In this document: positions 30,401 to 38,729 of the stretch, one piece after another | Numbering within the stretch: the stretch's first letter is position 1 | How the letters are laid out: every line of letters starts with the position of its first letter | DNA from: Paenibacillus kyungheensis | GTDB lineage: Bacteria; Bacillota; Bacilli; Paenibacillales; Paenibacillaceae | DNA length: 64,000 nt | Direction of reading: 5' to 3' | NCBI RefSeq assembly: GCF_028606985.1 | Contig: NZ_CP117416.1 | Coordinates: forward strand, 2,580,001-2,644,000 | Program-made: the position numbers and the translations under genes | Notes under the pieces: model-generated | Database searches by the model: none | Told to the model about the DNA's origin: nothing | What the model saw: the letters and a program-made list of their open reading frames with translations, nothing else

Positions 30401-33011
30401 GTTTAGCTTTGATGTCTCGGTGTGGGAGTTGTTCTGGTGGAGCTTGTCCGGCGCGTCGGTCGTGTTTGCCGAGCCAGGAGCCGAGAAAGATCCGGAAGCT
30501 CTTGCGCAAAGTGTCCATGAACACCAGGTGACCGTGATGCACTTCGTGCCTTCGATGCTTCAGCTGTTTTTGGAGCATGTGGAGGCAACCGGACAGGATA
30601 AGCTGCGCTCCTTACGCCGCGTCTTCGTCAGTGGAGAAACGCTGCAAGCGAGTCAAGCCAGTCGGTTCGGACGGTTGCTCAAAGACAGATGGGGAACAGA
30701 ACTGATCAATTTGTATGGCCCGACGGAGGCGACCGTCGATGTGTCGTACCATGAATGCTCGTGTGAAGATCATGTCACGCACATTCCGATTGGGCAACCG
30801 ATCGACAACATGTCCCTGTATATTTTGGACCGCGAAGGACGGGTGCAACCGGTGGGGGTACCCGGCGAGTTGTACATCGGGGGCGTGGGTCTAGCCCGCG
30901 GGTATTGGAACCGTCCGGAGCTCACCGAGGAGCGGTTTACGACGCAGAAAGCCGTACCAGGGATACGGTTGTACCGGACCGGGGATATCGGGAAGTGGCT
31001 ATCGAACGGGGAAATGGCCTACGGGGGACGGATCGACCATCAGGTCAAAATTCGAGGAAACCGTATTGAGCTAGGGGAAATTGAGACACAGTTATTACGG
31101 CATCCTCAGATTCAGGAAGCGGTGGTGACGGTACACGAAGCCGAAGCAGGGCGGAAGGAACTGAGCGCGTATTACGTCTCGGAAGGGGTGCTGGGAATCG
31201 GGGCGATTCAAGCGTATGTGGGCGAGCGGTTGCCCGCTTACATGGTACCCACCTATGGGAGACAACTGGAGGCGATGCCGCTAACGGCGAACGGGAAGCT
31301 GGATCGGAAGCGTCTACCGGCTCCTCAGAGGCAAGCGGAGCAGAGGAGATATGTCGCTCCACGCAACGAGGTCGAGGAGCAGCTGGTAAGCGTCTGGCAG
31401 GAGGTGCTCGGGGTCGAACGAATTGGCATTGATGAGCATTTCTTTCATATGGGAGGCGACTCAATCAAAGCAATTCAGATTAGCGCCAAGCTCATGTCTA
31501 CTGGTCTTGTTATGCAGGTCAAAGAGTTGTTTGAAAAACCAACGATTCGATCCATATCACCGCTGATTAGACAACAGGTTCATAATAGAGATCAAGGATC
31601 TGTTGAAGGAGCAGTTATATTAACGCCTATTCAACATTGGTTTTTCGATAAGCACTCATCTGATCTACAACACTTCAATCAATCTTTGTTAATGCGAGCT
31701 GCTCACATGTTGGATGCCGAACTAGTGAAAAAGGTCATTGCCAAGCTGGTGGAGCACCATGACGCTTTGCGTCTGGTATTTGAAGAGTCAGAGGGAAAAT
31801 GGATTTCGTTTAATCGGGGTCTTAGCGATAAGCCGAATTTCGAATTTCAAGTTCATAATTATCGTGATCTTCCACAAGTCAACATGGCGAGCCAGATCGA
31901 AGAAGAAGCAGCAAAGTATCAGGCTTCTATTCATCTAAACGAAGGCCCATTATGTAAAGTTGTTTTGTTCCAGACCGCTGATAAAGATTATTTACTTTTT
32001 ATCATTCATCATTTGGCGGTAGACGGCTTATCTTGGCGCATATTGCTGGAAGATTTCCAAACTAGTTATGCACAGTTGTGCCAAAACAAGACGATTCAAT
32101 TGCCAGATAAGACAGATTCTTATTTGTTGTGGGCCAATCGATTGCAAAACTATGCGAATATGCCAAACAAAATGCATGAAAGTTTTGAATATTGGAAAGG
32201 TTTTGCATCACACCCGGTCGACTCTTTACCCGTCGATCGCTCGGTCACAGGTCGGTGTGAAGCAAGGATGCAGTCTAAGACGCTGAATTTTCCCGAACCG
32301 TTCACAGAACTTTTGTTGACGACGGCACATCGTGCTTATCATACAGAAACGAATGACTTATTGTTGGCTGCCCTTGGATTGACTATACATGAATGGGCAG
32401 GACTGGAACACATATGGATTCAGCTTGAAGGACACGGTCGCGAGTCAATTATGCCAGAAATCAACATTAACCGGACTGTAGGATGGTTTACCTCCCTGTT
32501 TCCTGTACTGCTATCTTCGCATAGTCCGTCCGGCAACTTGTCCGATATTATAAAATCGGTGAAAGAGAGCATTAGAGGCATTCCGGACAAAGGGCTAAGT
32601 TATGGAATGTTGCGATATCTTACCGATCAAAATTTACCTGAGATTGAGCCCGAGATTTGTTTTAATTACTTAGGCCAGTTCGACCAAAGACAATCGTCGG
32701 ACGTGTTGATCTTGTCAGAGCTTCCTATCGGTCGTGTAGTGAGTCCAAATATAGAATGCCCTTTCAAAATCGATATTAACGGCATCGTCAAAGACGGACA
32801 ACTTATACTAACCTTCCGATTTGATCGTGAGGAGTTTTTAGAATCCACGATTCAGCGCTTTATAAGTACTTATGAAAGACACCTTAACTGTCTTGTTTCT
32901 CACTGTGTCGACAAGCCAGATTTGGATTTTACACCAAGTGATTTCAGCGCGGCCGGACTAGACATGGAAGATTTAGACGATGTGTTTAGAGCGATAGAAG
33001 AGAAATTTTAA
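24456..33011 (+). CDS. Hybrid PKS/NRPS, KS-ACP-aminotransferase-C-A(Ser)-PCP-E
   Basis: This 2851-residue protein elongates the chain, converts the beta-keto group to a beta-amine in-line, and couples it to serine, which is then epimerised. A helical docking segment leads into the KS (C212, H345, H385). The ACP serine is S702 (FFELGLDSI). After a coiled-coil-like linker comes a class III PLP aminotransferase with NSGTEA at 1012-1017, D1135 and the Schiff-base K1163 (TYGKVIGAG), as in iturin/mycosubtilin ItuA/MycA. The C domain has HHIVTDG at 1468-1474. The A domain has A3 from Y1940 and a serine code (D-V-W-H-F-S-L-V-D). The PCP is S2336. The E domain has HHLAVDG from 2518 and NRTVGWFT. No AT and no KR are present, which fits the need for a ketone at the transaminase. 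The C-terminal helix is donor-like, and the next protein starts with a matching C domain. Confidence 0.95.
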   Translation: MKDTISLIFEQIAAGKIERNTGVELLKQMKKDHSTVSDEMAIIGVAVKLPQISGLDQLWNHLKHGVNSIGEFPTSRRADTDRYLSYMDQWTPNTTYLPGAYLDEIDKFDYKFFRLTPREAGLMSPAQRLFLETAWETFEEAGYGGDKLSGSRTGVYIGYGSDSLFEYVRFIQDVEPSALSMSVPGNLSPIVASRISHLLDLRGPALAIDTSCSSSLVALHEACQAIRNGECDQALVGGIRINYMRLSNQINMGIQASDGRTRTFDDSSEGTGSGEGVITVLIKPVRKAISDGDHIHAIIKGSSINQDGNSLGLTAPNVRAQEEVILQAWKAAGIDPQTISYIEAHGTGTKLGDPIEIEAIRQAFLRHTSKKQFCGVGSVKSNFGHLDNAAGLLGLVKTILALKHHEIPATLHFQSANRQISFEDSPVYVVDRLTPWQTSDHPRRAGVSSFGLSGTNCHVVLEEAPALILSELENLEGYLLPLSAKTMQALRTTVEQYLTQLRENPSWSLADICYTAGTCRGHYAYRLAIHAYDLQEMQIKLDRLIKEWPSNDCTTEGVFYGEKDSTRQPEDVALVTAVFEKLNQLSESDDKTERLDMLMELGYLYTKFTDIPWDVLYQGEHRQKLSLPTYPFERTRCWISITPRQHQAKEQTISMNIALDKGSSAHRKLIFEFVMQTLEDISGIPQQEIQDEVNFFELGLDSILLFQVSEKIKDRYTLELSLSRFYDELSTPKALIDHLATHIPQESEVSTLNLQTAQAAQTPTRNDEPTQDDLPTSDLTSMQPSGQRSELKDLFSKQLDIISRQLDLLHEDQHVTTSGSHNSSSDELGRAAQTNIVLKEGTELPLTTSSELSRAFPKTGKQEAEVFMPYRKLNLSTAKNLSDKQARHTEALIGRLSERFKVTKEFTQKYRAVLANNRNVAGFRPAWKEIIFQVIAKQAQGARIWDIDDHEYIDISMGFGAYLLGHAPTFITDTIRTELEKGMAIGPMNPLAGEVADQIAKFTGSERVAFFNSGTEAVMVALRLARAVTGRSKVVLFEGAFHGTFDGVLARRHTAEPDGRSAPMAPGITDHLVGDVVVLKYGDPQALEIINRLAGELAAVLVEPVQSRRPDLQPQSFLHELRKITENHGAALIFDEVITGFRIGQGGAQEWFDVRADIATYGKVIGAGMPVGVVAGKARFLNAIDGGWWEYGDASYPTSDGNRTLVGGTFCHHPLTMASILAMLTHLRTEGPMLQKRLNERTERLVSKLNRYFSERQLPISMVHFGSLFRFVLQGDLELLFYHLLEKGIYVWEGRNCFLSTAHTDEDIDKIIHAVIESVEEMQAGGFFSEKREEKASITRAERNKYYPISSAQRRQYALQQIDPASTAYHLTSSFMLKGPMDRQMMEKALQRLANRHESLRTSFAFVEGEVVQIVHEDVRLPLVSVQSDDLLASERFSQPFDLGQAPLLRVHLREESPEKHVIEFNMHHIVTDGISMDILFRDLAALYQEQDYILPKLEIHYKDYAKWELEQFSSDAMQQHESYWLEQFTEEPPKLQLPTDYPHPAVKSFEGGSLSFVVDESLRQDLNVLARKSGATLYMVLLTAYHLFLSKYTSQQDIVIGSPATGRPGLGTENVIGMFVNTLALRIRSNGNQTFSELLRQVKASTLAAVEHQSYPLDRLIAKLPLERDTSRNPLFDTLLVFDKDMSSNFAHTIKDIEIERIRQELQTAQFDLALHAVEESQTLRFTLVYARKLFAKETAERMLKHFERIVQQVVLYPMSKLSEFDLSTEEELKQIKTIFNNTQAEYDKEATLPHLFEEQTARTPDQTAAVFSTGSWTYSELNKRANQLARTLQAKAVKPDQLVGVLLERSPEMMLGLLAILKAGGAYVPIDPTYPKERISYMLQDSGASLLLTRGKETTLDVPFEGEVLDLTDEALYANDDTDLPGGAGANDMAYVIYTSGSTGEPKGVMIEHQAVINRLQWMQKQFPLTTRDVILQKTPFSFDVSVWELFWWSLSGASVVFAEPGAEKDPEALAQSVHEHQVTVMHFVPSMLQLFLEHVEATGQDKLRSLRRVFVSGETLQASQASRFGRLLKDRWGTELINLYGPTEATVDVSYHECSCEDHVTHIPIGQPIDNMSLYILDREGRVQPVGVPGELYIGGVGLARGYWNRPELTEERFTTQKAVPGIRLYRTGDIGKWLSNGEMAYGGRIDHQVKIRGNRIELGEIETQLLRHPQIQEAVVTVHEAEAGRKELSAYYVSEGVLGIGAIQAYVGERLPAYMVPTYGRQLEAMPLTANGKLDRKRLPAPQRQAEQRRYVAPRNEVEEQLVSVWQEVLGVERIGIDEHFFHMGGDSIKAIQISAKLMSTGLVMQVKELFEKPTIRSISPLIRQQVHNRDQGSVEGAVILTPIQHWFFDKHSSDLQHFNQSLLMRAAHMLDAELVKKVIAKLVEHHDALRLVFEESEGKWISFNRGLSDKPNFEFQVHNYRDLPQVNMASQIEEEAAKYQASIHLNEGPLCKVVLFQTADKDYLLFIIHHLAVDGLSWRILLEDFQTSYAQLCQNKTIQLPDKTDSYLLWANRLQNYANMPNKMHESFEYWKGFASHPVDSLPVDRSVTGRCEARMQSKTLNFPEPFTELLLTTAHRAYHTETNDLLLAALGLTIHEWAGLEHIWIQLEGHGRESIMPEININRTVGWFTSLFPVLLSSHSPSGNLSDIIKSVKESIRGIPDKGLSYGMLRYLTDQNLPEIEPEICFNYLGQFDQRQSSDVLILSELPIGRVVSPNIECPFKIDINGIVKDGQLILTFRFDREEFLESTIQRFISTYERHLNCLVSHCVDKPDLDFTPSDFSAAGLDMEDLDDVFRAIEEKF
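29815..31440 (+). other. GC-rich island covering the serine A domain
   Basis: Base composition jumps at the C-A border. My hand counts per 60-base line are 20 G+C in 29761-29820, 35 in 29821-29880, 38 in 30421-30480, 33 in 31381-31440 and 24 in 31501-31560. The rich block coincides with the A domain up to the PCP core, which suggests a recombinational A-domain replacement. Confidence 0.7.
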
Positions 33012-33060
33012 ATATTGTATACTGTGGCGGACATCTATATTAAAGGTGGGATAGCTCGCA

Positions 33061-36000
33061 ATGAACATTAAGAAAGAAAACATCAAGAACATGTACCCCC
33101 TATCCCCAATGCAGGAAGGGATACTGTTCCACACTTCACTTGACTCAAAAACAAATGCTTATTTTCAGCAATTTGAAATCAAGATTGAGGGAAAGCTAGA
33201 CATTGCTTTGTTCCAGAAAAGCTTTGAATGGTTGGTTGAAAGGCACGATGTGCTACGTACGACATTCGTCTATGAAAAGGTAAAGCGCCCGCTACAGGTC
33301 GTTTTCAAAAGTTGGCCGAAAGAATTAAAAGTTATCGATCTTTGTAGCGTACCCGAAGCAGATAAAGAAATCCAAATCCAGAAAGTGAAACAAGAAGATT
33401 TGGAAAATCGTTTTGATTTGTCTCAAGATCATTTAATTCGCATTACGGTATTGCGTATACATCCTGAGCAGTATTCGATTTTTATTTCGTACCATCACAT
33501 TCTGATGGATGGCTGGTGTATTGGCATACTATCGCGAGAGTTGTTTGCCGCTTACGAGGCTTTGAGGCACGATCGAGAAATAAACTTGGATGAGCCTTAT
33601 CCGTTCCATGGATATATCAGCTGGCTAGATCAGCAAGATATGACGGAAGCAACATCGTTCTGGAGCGAATATGTTGAAGGTTATGACACAACTGCGATCG
33701 TTCCACAGCAGCGATCGTCTCAACAGCAACGTTACTTGTTGAAAGAACATCGATTCACGCTAGACGCGACCCAAACGAATCAGTTAAATGATAGGGTTCG
33801 AAGATACGGAGTTACGCTCAGTACATGGATACAAACGGTTTGGGGGATTTTGCTCCAGAAGTATAATCAGACGGAAGATGTTGTTTTTGGTGCTGTCGTT
33901 TCGGGTCGTCCGGCTGAACTACCCGGCATTGAACGAACAGTTGGATTGTTTATCAACACAGTACCTATTCGAATTCGTTGTGATGAGAAAGCTTCTTTTG
34001 AGGAGGTGTTGCTTCACGTTCATCGTTCATCCATTGCGATGAAACCACACGAGCATTTCCCTCTTCATAAGACGCAACAATTAAGCGAGCTAAAGCAACA
34101 GTTGATTCAACACATTGTTTTATTTCAAAATTTTCCGGTTAGTGAAATTGCTAAAACAACAGCAGATGTCGATTTCCGTGTTTCTGAAGTTCATTTGTTC
34201 GAGCAGACCAATTACGATTTTGAGCTTATTGTTGAGCCAGGAGATGCTCTAGGGTTCATGATCAGATACAATGAAGCTGTATACGAGACAATGTTCATCG
34301 AATGTGTTGCACAACACATTATTCAAATGATCGGTACAGTACTGGAAATGCCTGCTTGCCCATTAAAAGATCTGCAACTGCTTTCTCCAGAGCAAATGGA
34401 TCATATTCTTATTGATTTCAATCGTACGCAACAACCACTTGTGGATAATGTACTCATTCACCAAGTATTTGAACAACAGGCAGCACGAACTCCTAACGAT
34501 ATCGCGTTAGAAGGCCGAAATCGTATAAGCTTTGGAGAGCTGAATAAAAAAGCAAATCAGCTTGCCCGACGCTTACGTCAGGAAGGAGTGGCTCCGGGTG
34601 TGCTTGTTGGACTACTGATCGACGCTACAGAAGAACTTGTCATTGGGTTACTTGCTATTTTGAAGGCAGGAGGGGCATACGTGCCGTTGGATCCACAGTT
34701 TCCGCCCGATCGTATTGCCTATATGCTTGCAGACAGCGGAGCAAAATTGCTTTTGACCCAAAGCGAACATTCGGTGAACACCACTACTCAGGCGAAAGTT
34801 ATCGAAGTTGATCGCCAAGAATATGATGATGAAGATGGAGACAATTTGCTACCTTTGCAGCAAGAAAGCGATCTGGCTTATGTTATCTATACTTCTGGTT
34901 CAACCGGACAGCCAAAAGGTGTCATGGTGACCCATCGTAATGTCATCAACTTTTTTGTAGGCATGGATGAGCGGATTCAGCCTGACAGTAACGATGTGCT
35001 ACTTGCGGTGACAACTATCTCGTTTGACATTTCTGTATTGGAAATGGTATGGACGCTAACTCGCGGAATTTCAGTCGTATTGCATGAAAAAACAGGGCTA
35101 CAATTCGAACACTTTGATCGTTACACAGCTGATGATTACGATAAAGGTGTAGAATTTAGTCTCTTTTTCTTTTCTAGTTACGACAACAATGATCAAGAGC
35201 ACACAAACAAATATCAATTGTTACTGGACACAGCAAAGTATGCGGATCAGAACGGATTTTCCGCTGTGTGGACTCCAGAGCGACATTTCCATCAATTTGG
35301 AGGCTTGTATCCAAATCCTTCCGTAACATCGGCTGCACTGGCTATGGTCACTGAACGTCTTCAATTGCGTTCAGGAAGCGTGGTCACTCCGTTACACCAG
35401 TCGCTTCGGATTGCGGAGGAGTGGGCTGTTGTCGACAATCTTTCGGGAGGAAGAGTAGGGCTCTCTTTCACATCTGGCTGGCATCCGGATGATTTTGTGT
35501 TAAATCCGGCGTTATATGCGAATCGGCACGAGGCGATGTTTCGCAAGGTAGACGAAGTGAAGCGCCTGTGGAGCAGGGAAAGCATATCGATGCCTAACGG
35601 ACTCGGCAAGGATATTGATGTTCGAGTGTATCCGGAGCCGGTTCAATCCGAACTTCCGATATGGATTACGACGTCAGGTAGCCATGATACGATTATTGAG
35701 GCTGGACGAATTGGAGCTAATCTTTTGACTCACTTGCTTGGTCAAGATGTCGACAGCCTGGCTGAAAATATTGCCCTCTATCGCAAAACATTAGTCGAGC
35801 ATGGTTTTTCTCCCGATCATGGCAAAGTATCATTAATGATTCATACTTATATTGGCGAAGACATGGAATCGGTAAAACAACGGGTCAAAGAACCTTTTTG
35901 CAACTATTTACGTTCAAGCTTGCATCTGATTCGCAATTTGGCAGATGCGCTAAATATGAATACGGAAGAACTACAGACTGAAGAAGCAATGAGCACGTTG

Positions 36001-38727
36001 CTGGATTATGGCTTTGATCGGTATTGGCAAACAGCCTCACTGATGGGTACACGCGAAAGCTGTAAGGAGATAGTGTATCGATTGCAGCATGTGGGCGTAG
36101 ATGAAATTGCATGTCTTATCGATTTCGGATTAAGTTACGATCTGGTCATGGATGGATTGGAGAAGCTGAGCGAGTTGTGTCAGTGGTTTCAGAAGTCGTC
36201 CGATTCTTTAGAGCAACAGAACAATCGCCAAATAACGATGTTTCAATGTACGCCTTCCCGATTAAGATCACTAATCAAGGATCCACATTCACAATCTTTT
36301 TTGCGCTCGCTTCGTACAATACTGGTCGGTGGAGAACCGTTTCCCGCCGATTTGGCAAAAAGTGTGAAAAGCGTGACGAATGCCCGTATTCTCAATATGT
36401 ATGGACCAACGGAAACAACCATTTGGTCCGCAACGTATGAAGTTTCAGAGCCATCTCAATCTATATGTATCGGCTTGCCTATTACAAATACACAAATGTA
36501 TTTGTTGGATTCACATGAAAGACCTGTTCCGATCGGAGTCGTCGGTGAGTTGTACATTGGTGGTGAAGGGGTATCGAACGGATATTGGGAACGTCCCGAA
36601 TTGACTACAGAGCGATTTGTGTTGAACAAGTTTACCGGTAAGGGAAAGATGTACCGGACAGGCGATATTGGCCGTTATTTTCCAGATGGCAACATCGAAC
36701 TACTCGGGCGACGTGACGACCAGTTTAAGGTGCGCGGTTACCGTATAGAAGCCGGCGAAATTGAAGCGGTTCTACTGCGTCATGGCAGTGTTAGGGAAGC
36801 AATCGTTATGCTAGAGGATGAAGGATCAGATGATAAAACTCTTGTCGCTTACGTCATATGGAAACAAGCAGGGAACGAAACAGAGCTTCGTACGTATATA
36901 GGCAACTTACTTCCATACTATATGTTACCAGGGAGATATGTTGCTTTGGCGAACATTCCGCTTACTCCTAATGGCAAAGTGGATCGCAAAGCACTTGTTG
37001 TTCTCGGGCAAGCATCGGTTAGCTCTACTCGGTTCGTTGAGCCAACAAGTGACATCGAAATAGTTATGGCCCAGATATGGCGTCAAGTGCTCGGCTTGGA
37101 GAATATAGGTGTACACGACAACTTTTTCAGACTGGGAGGCGATTCGATTAGTGCGCTTCAGATCTCATCTCAGCTGTTGAAATACAACTACAGAATGGAC
37201 ATGAAACATTTGTTCCAGCATCCTACAATTGCCGAATTAAGTCGACTCGTTCGCACGGAAGAAGTCAAAAAGCATGACAACGGTATAGTAGAAGGTTCTG
37301 TTGTGTTGACGCCAATCCAACATTGGTTTTTGGAACAAGAATTATCGGATGCTCATCATTATAACCATGCTGTCGTTCTTCGTGCTGCAAATCGATTTGA
37401 TGCTACTATCGTGCAGCGCGTGTTAGAACAATTAGCAAAGCATCATGATGCTTTGCGTATTGTTTTTCGGCAGGACAGCAGTGACGGTTCAACAATAGCT
37501 TTTAACCGTCCGCCAGAAGCGAACTTCATCGAGCTACACGTAACGGATTTGTGCGGTGATCCTCAATACATGAAAAAGGCAGAAGCGGAATTTGCGCTGC
37601 GACAATCGACACTGAATCTGGAGAATGGGCCGCTGTTCCGAGCGGTATTGATACACACAGATGAGGGAGATCATCTACTGCTCGTCATTCATCATCTCGT
37701 AGTCGATGGAGTCTCATGGAGAGTGTTACTTGAGGATTTCGCTAGTGGATACCGACAAACGTTGCAAGGAGAAGATATTCATTTTCAGAATAAAACAGAT
37801 TCATTCCAGAAGTATGCGAGAAGTCTTATCGATTATATGCAAAGCGAAGCGTTAATGGCTGAAAAGAATTACTGGAAGCAATTAGAAGATTATTCGTTCC
37901 AACCGCTACCACGATCTAGAGCCGTGACGAATCGACCGACAACGAGCACGAATTGCGTCGTGCATTTGACACTTTCAACACAGCATACGCAACAATTAAT
38001 GCAAGAAGTTCATCATGCTTACAATACAGAAATTAATGATATTTTGCTTACTGCATTAGGGTATTCGGTTAAAGAATGGATCGAGTCTCCATATGTACTA
38101 TTCGATTTAGAAGGACATGGTCGTGAGTCATTCGTTGAAAATTTAGACGTTACGCGAACTGTAGGCTGGTTTACTTCTATTTATCCGGTAGCGCTGGATA
38201 TGTCAAGTTCCGATCGTTTATCTGACCAGCTCAAAAAGGTAAAGGAAAGCTTACGAGGAATTCCTAGTAAAGGGTTAGGGTATGGTGTGCTGAAATATTT
38301 GACCCCTGCCGAAAAAAAACAAGAAATGAACTTCAACGTGCAGCCGGAAATCATGTTCAATTATCTCGGGCAATTCGACCAAAGCGTTCCAGAGGACTTA
38401 TTCGACCTATCACCATTGTCGACGGGACCGATGTTGTCGCCCCACTCGGAACGGAAATACGCTCTTCTAATCAACGGCATAGTGCGAAACAACTCGTTAC
38501 AACTTTCTTTTGACTACAGTAGCGAAGAGTTCGTAGCATCTGAAATCGAATGGTTTGCAGATCTGTATCATCGTCATTTGATACAAATTATTCATCACTG
38601 TGTGGGAAAAAATCAGACGGAATTGACGCCTAACGATTTGTTATATCAAGATTTCACGCTTGAAGAGTTGGACGAGCTTCGCGAGGAAATTACGGCATCC
38701 GTCATAGAAATGGGAGAAGAGGATTAG
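33061..38727 (+). CDS. NRPS module C-A(Gly, embedded luciferase-like monooxygenase)-PCP-E
   Basis: The protein has 1888 residues. The C domain starts with YPLSPMQEGILFH, as in TycB-like domains that accept D-residues, and has HHILMDG at 145-151. The A domain has A3 from Y610 and A4 (SFDISVLEM) at 654-662, then is interrupted by ~345 residues of a luciferase-like flavin monooxygenase (~697-1040) before A5 (MYGPTETT) near 1113. The pocket reads D-I-L-Q-L-G-M-I-W-K, which is glycine. The PCP serine is S1362. The E domain has HHLVVDG at 1544-1550, EGHGRE, a TRTVGWFTS motif and a NYLGQFD segment. Myxothiazol MtaG also combines a glycine A domain with an inserted monooxygenase and forms a terminal amide via alpha-hydroxyglycine. 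Here an epimerase follows, which makes sense only if the glycine carbon has become stereogenic. Oxidation and the fate of the residue are inference. Confidence 0.95.
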   Translation: MNIKKENIKNMYPLSPMQEGILFHTSLDSKTNAYFQQFEIKIEGKLDIALFQKSFEWLVERHDVLRTTFVYEKVKRPLQVVFKSWPKELKVIDLCSVPEADKEIQIQKVKQEDLENRFDLSQDHLIRITVLRIHPEQYSIFISYHHILMDGWCIGILSRELFAAYEALRHDREINLDEPYPFHGYISWLDQQDMTEATSFWSEYVEGYDTTAIVPQQRSSQQQRYLLKEHRFTLDATQTNQLNDRVRRYGVTLSTWIQTVWGILLQKYNQTEDVVFGAVVSGRPAELPGIERTVGLFINTVPIRIRCDEKASFEEVLLHVHRSSIAMKPHEHFPLHKTQQLSELKQQLIQHIVLFQNFPVSEIAKTTADVDFRVSEVHLFEQTNYDFELIVEPGDALGFMIRYNEAVYETMFIECVAQHIIQMIGTVLEMPACPLKDLQLLSPEQMDHILIDFNRTQQPLVDNVLIHQVFEQQAARTPNDIALEGRNRISFGELNKKANQLARRLRQEGVAPGVLVGLLIDATEELVIGLLAILKAGGAYVPLDPQFPPDRIAYMLADSGAKLLLTQSEHSVNTTTQAKVIEVDRQEYDDEDGDNLLPLQQESDLAYVIYTSGSTGQPKGVMVTHRNVINFFVGMDERIQPDSNDVLLAVTTISFDISVLEMVWTLTRGISVVLHEKTGLQFEHFDRYTADDYDKGVEFSLFFFSSYDNNDQEHTNKYQLLLDTAKYADQNGFSAVWTPERHFHQFGGLYPNPSVTSAALAMVTERLQLRSGSVVTPLHQSLRIAEEWAVVDNLSGGRVGLSFTSGWHPDDFVLNPALYANRHEAMFRKVDEVKRLWSRESISMPNGLGKDIDVRVYPEPVQSELPIWITTSGSHDTIIEAGRIGANLLTHLLGQDVDSLAENIALYRKTLVEHGFSPDHGKVSLMIHTYIGEDMESVKQRVKEPFCNYLRSSLHLIRNLADALNMNTEELQTEEAMSTLLDYGFDRYWQTASLMGTRESCKEIVYRLQHVGVDEIACLIDFGLSYDLVMDGLEKLSELCQWFQKSSDSLEQQNNRQITMFQCTPSRLRSLIKDPHSQSFLRSLRTILVGGEPFPADLAKSVKSVTNARILNMYGPTETTIWSATYEVSEPSQSICIGLPITNTQMYLLDSHERPVPIGVVGELYIGGEGVSNGYWERPELTTERFVLNKFTGKGKMYRTGDIGRYFPDGNIELLGRRDDQFKVRGYRIEAGEIEAVLLRHGSVREAIVMLEDEGSDDKTLVAYVIWKQAGNETELRTYIGNLLPYYMLPGRYVALANIPLTPNGKVDRKALVVLGQASVSSTRFVEPTSDIEIVMAQIWRQVLGLENIGVHDNFFRLGGDSISALQISSQLLKYNYRMDMKHLFQHPTIAELSRLVRTEEVKKHDNGIVEGSVVLTPIQHWFLEQELSDAHHYNHAVVLRAANRFDATIVQRVLEQLAKHHDALRIVFRQDSSDGSTIAFNRPPEANFIELHVTDLCGDPQYMKKAEAEFALRQSTLNLENGPLFRAVLIHTDEGDHLLLVIHHLVVDGVSWRVLLEDFASGYRQTLQGEDIHFQNKTDSFQKYARSLIDYMQSEALMAEKNYWKQLEDYSFQPLPRSRAVTNRPTTSTNCVVHLTLSTQHTQQLMQEVHHAYNTEINDILLTALGYSVKEWIESPYVLFDLEGHGRESFVENLDVTRTVGWFTSIYPVALDMSSSDRLSDQLKKVKESLRGIPSKGLGYGVLKYLTPAEKKQEMNFNVQPEIMFNYLGQFDQSVPEDLFDLSPLSTGPMLSPHSERKYALLINGIVRNNSLQLSFDYSSEEFVASEIEWFADLYHRHLIQIIHHCVGKNQTELTPNDLLYQDFTLEELDELREEITASVIEMGEED
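35149..36180 (+). other. Luciferase-like monooxygenase (MupA/TIGR04020-type) inserted in an A domain
   Basis: Residues ~697-1040 begin with EFSLFFFSSYDNN and contain the flavin-monooxygenase signatures FSAVWTPERHFHQFGG, SGGRVGLSFTSGWHPDDF and WITTSGSHDTI. Adenylation sequence resumes directly afterwards in frame, so this is an in-frame insertion between motifs A4 and A5, not a gene fusion at an end. Such domains use reduced flavin and oxygen; here the carrier-bound or adenylated glycine is the likely substrate. Confidence 0.9.
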
Positions 38728-38729
38728 TT

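Noticed and set aside
371-33011. Possible AT domains after each KS
   Set aside because: Only the KS-flanking linker and the PTYPFDR-like post-linker are present in each; no GHSxG AT motif, so these are AT-less modules.
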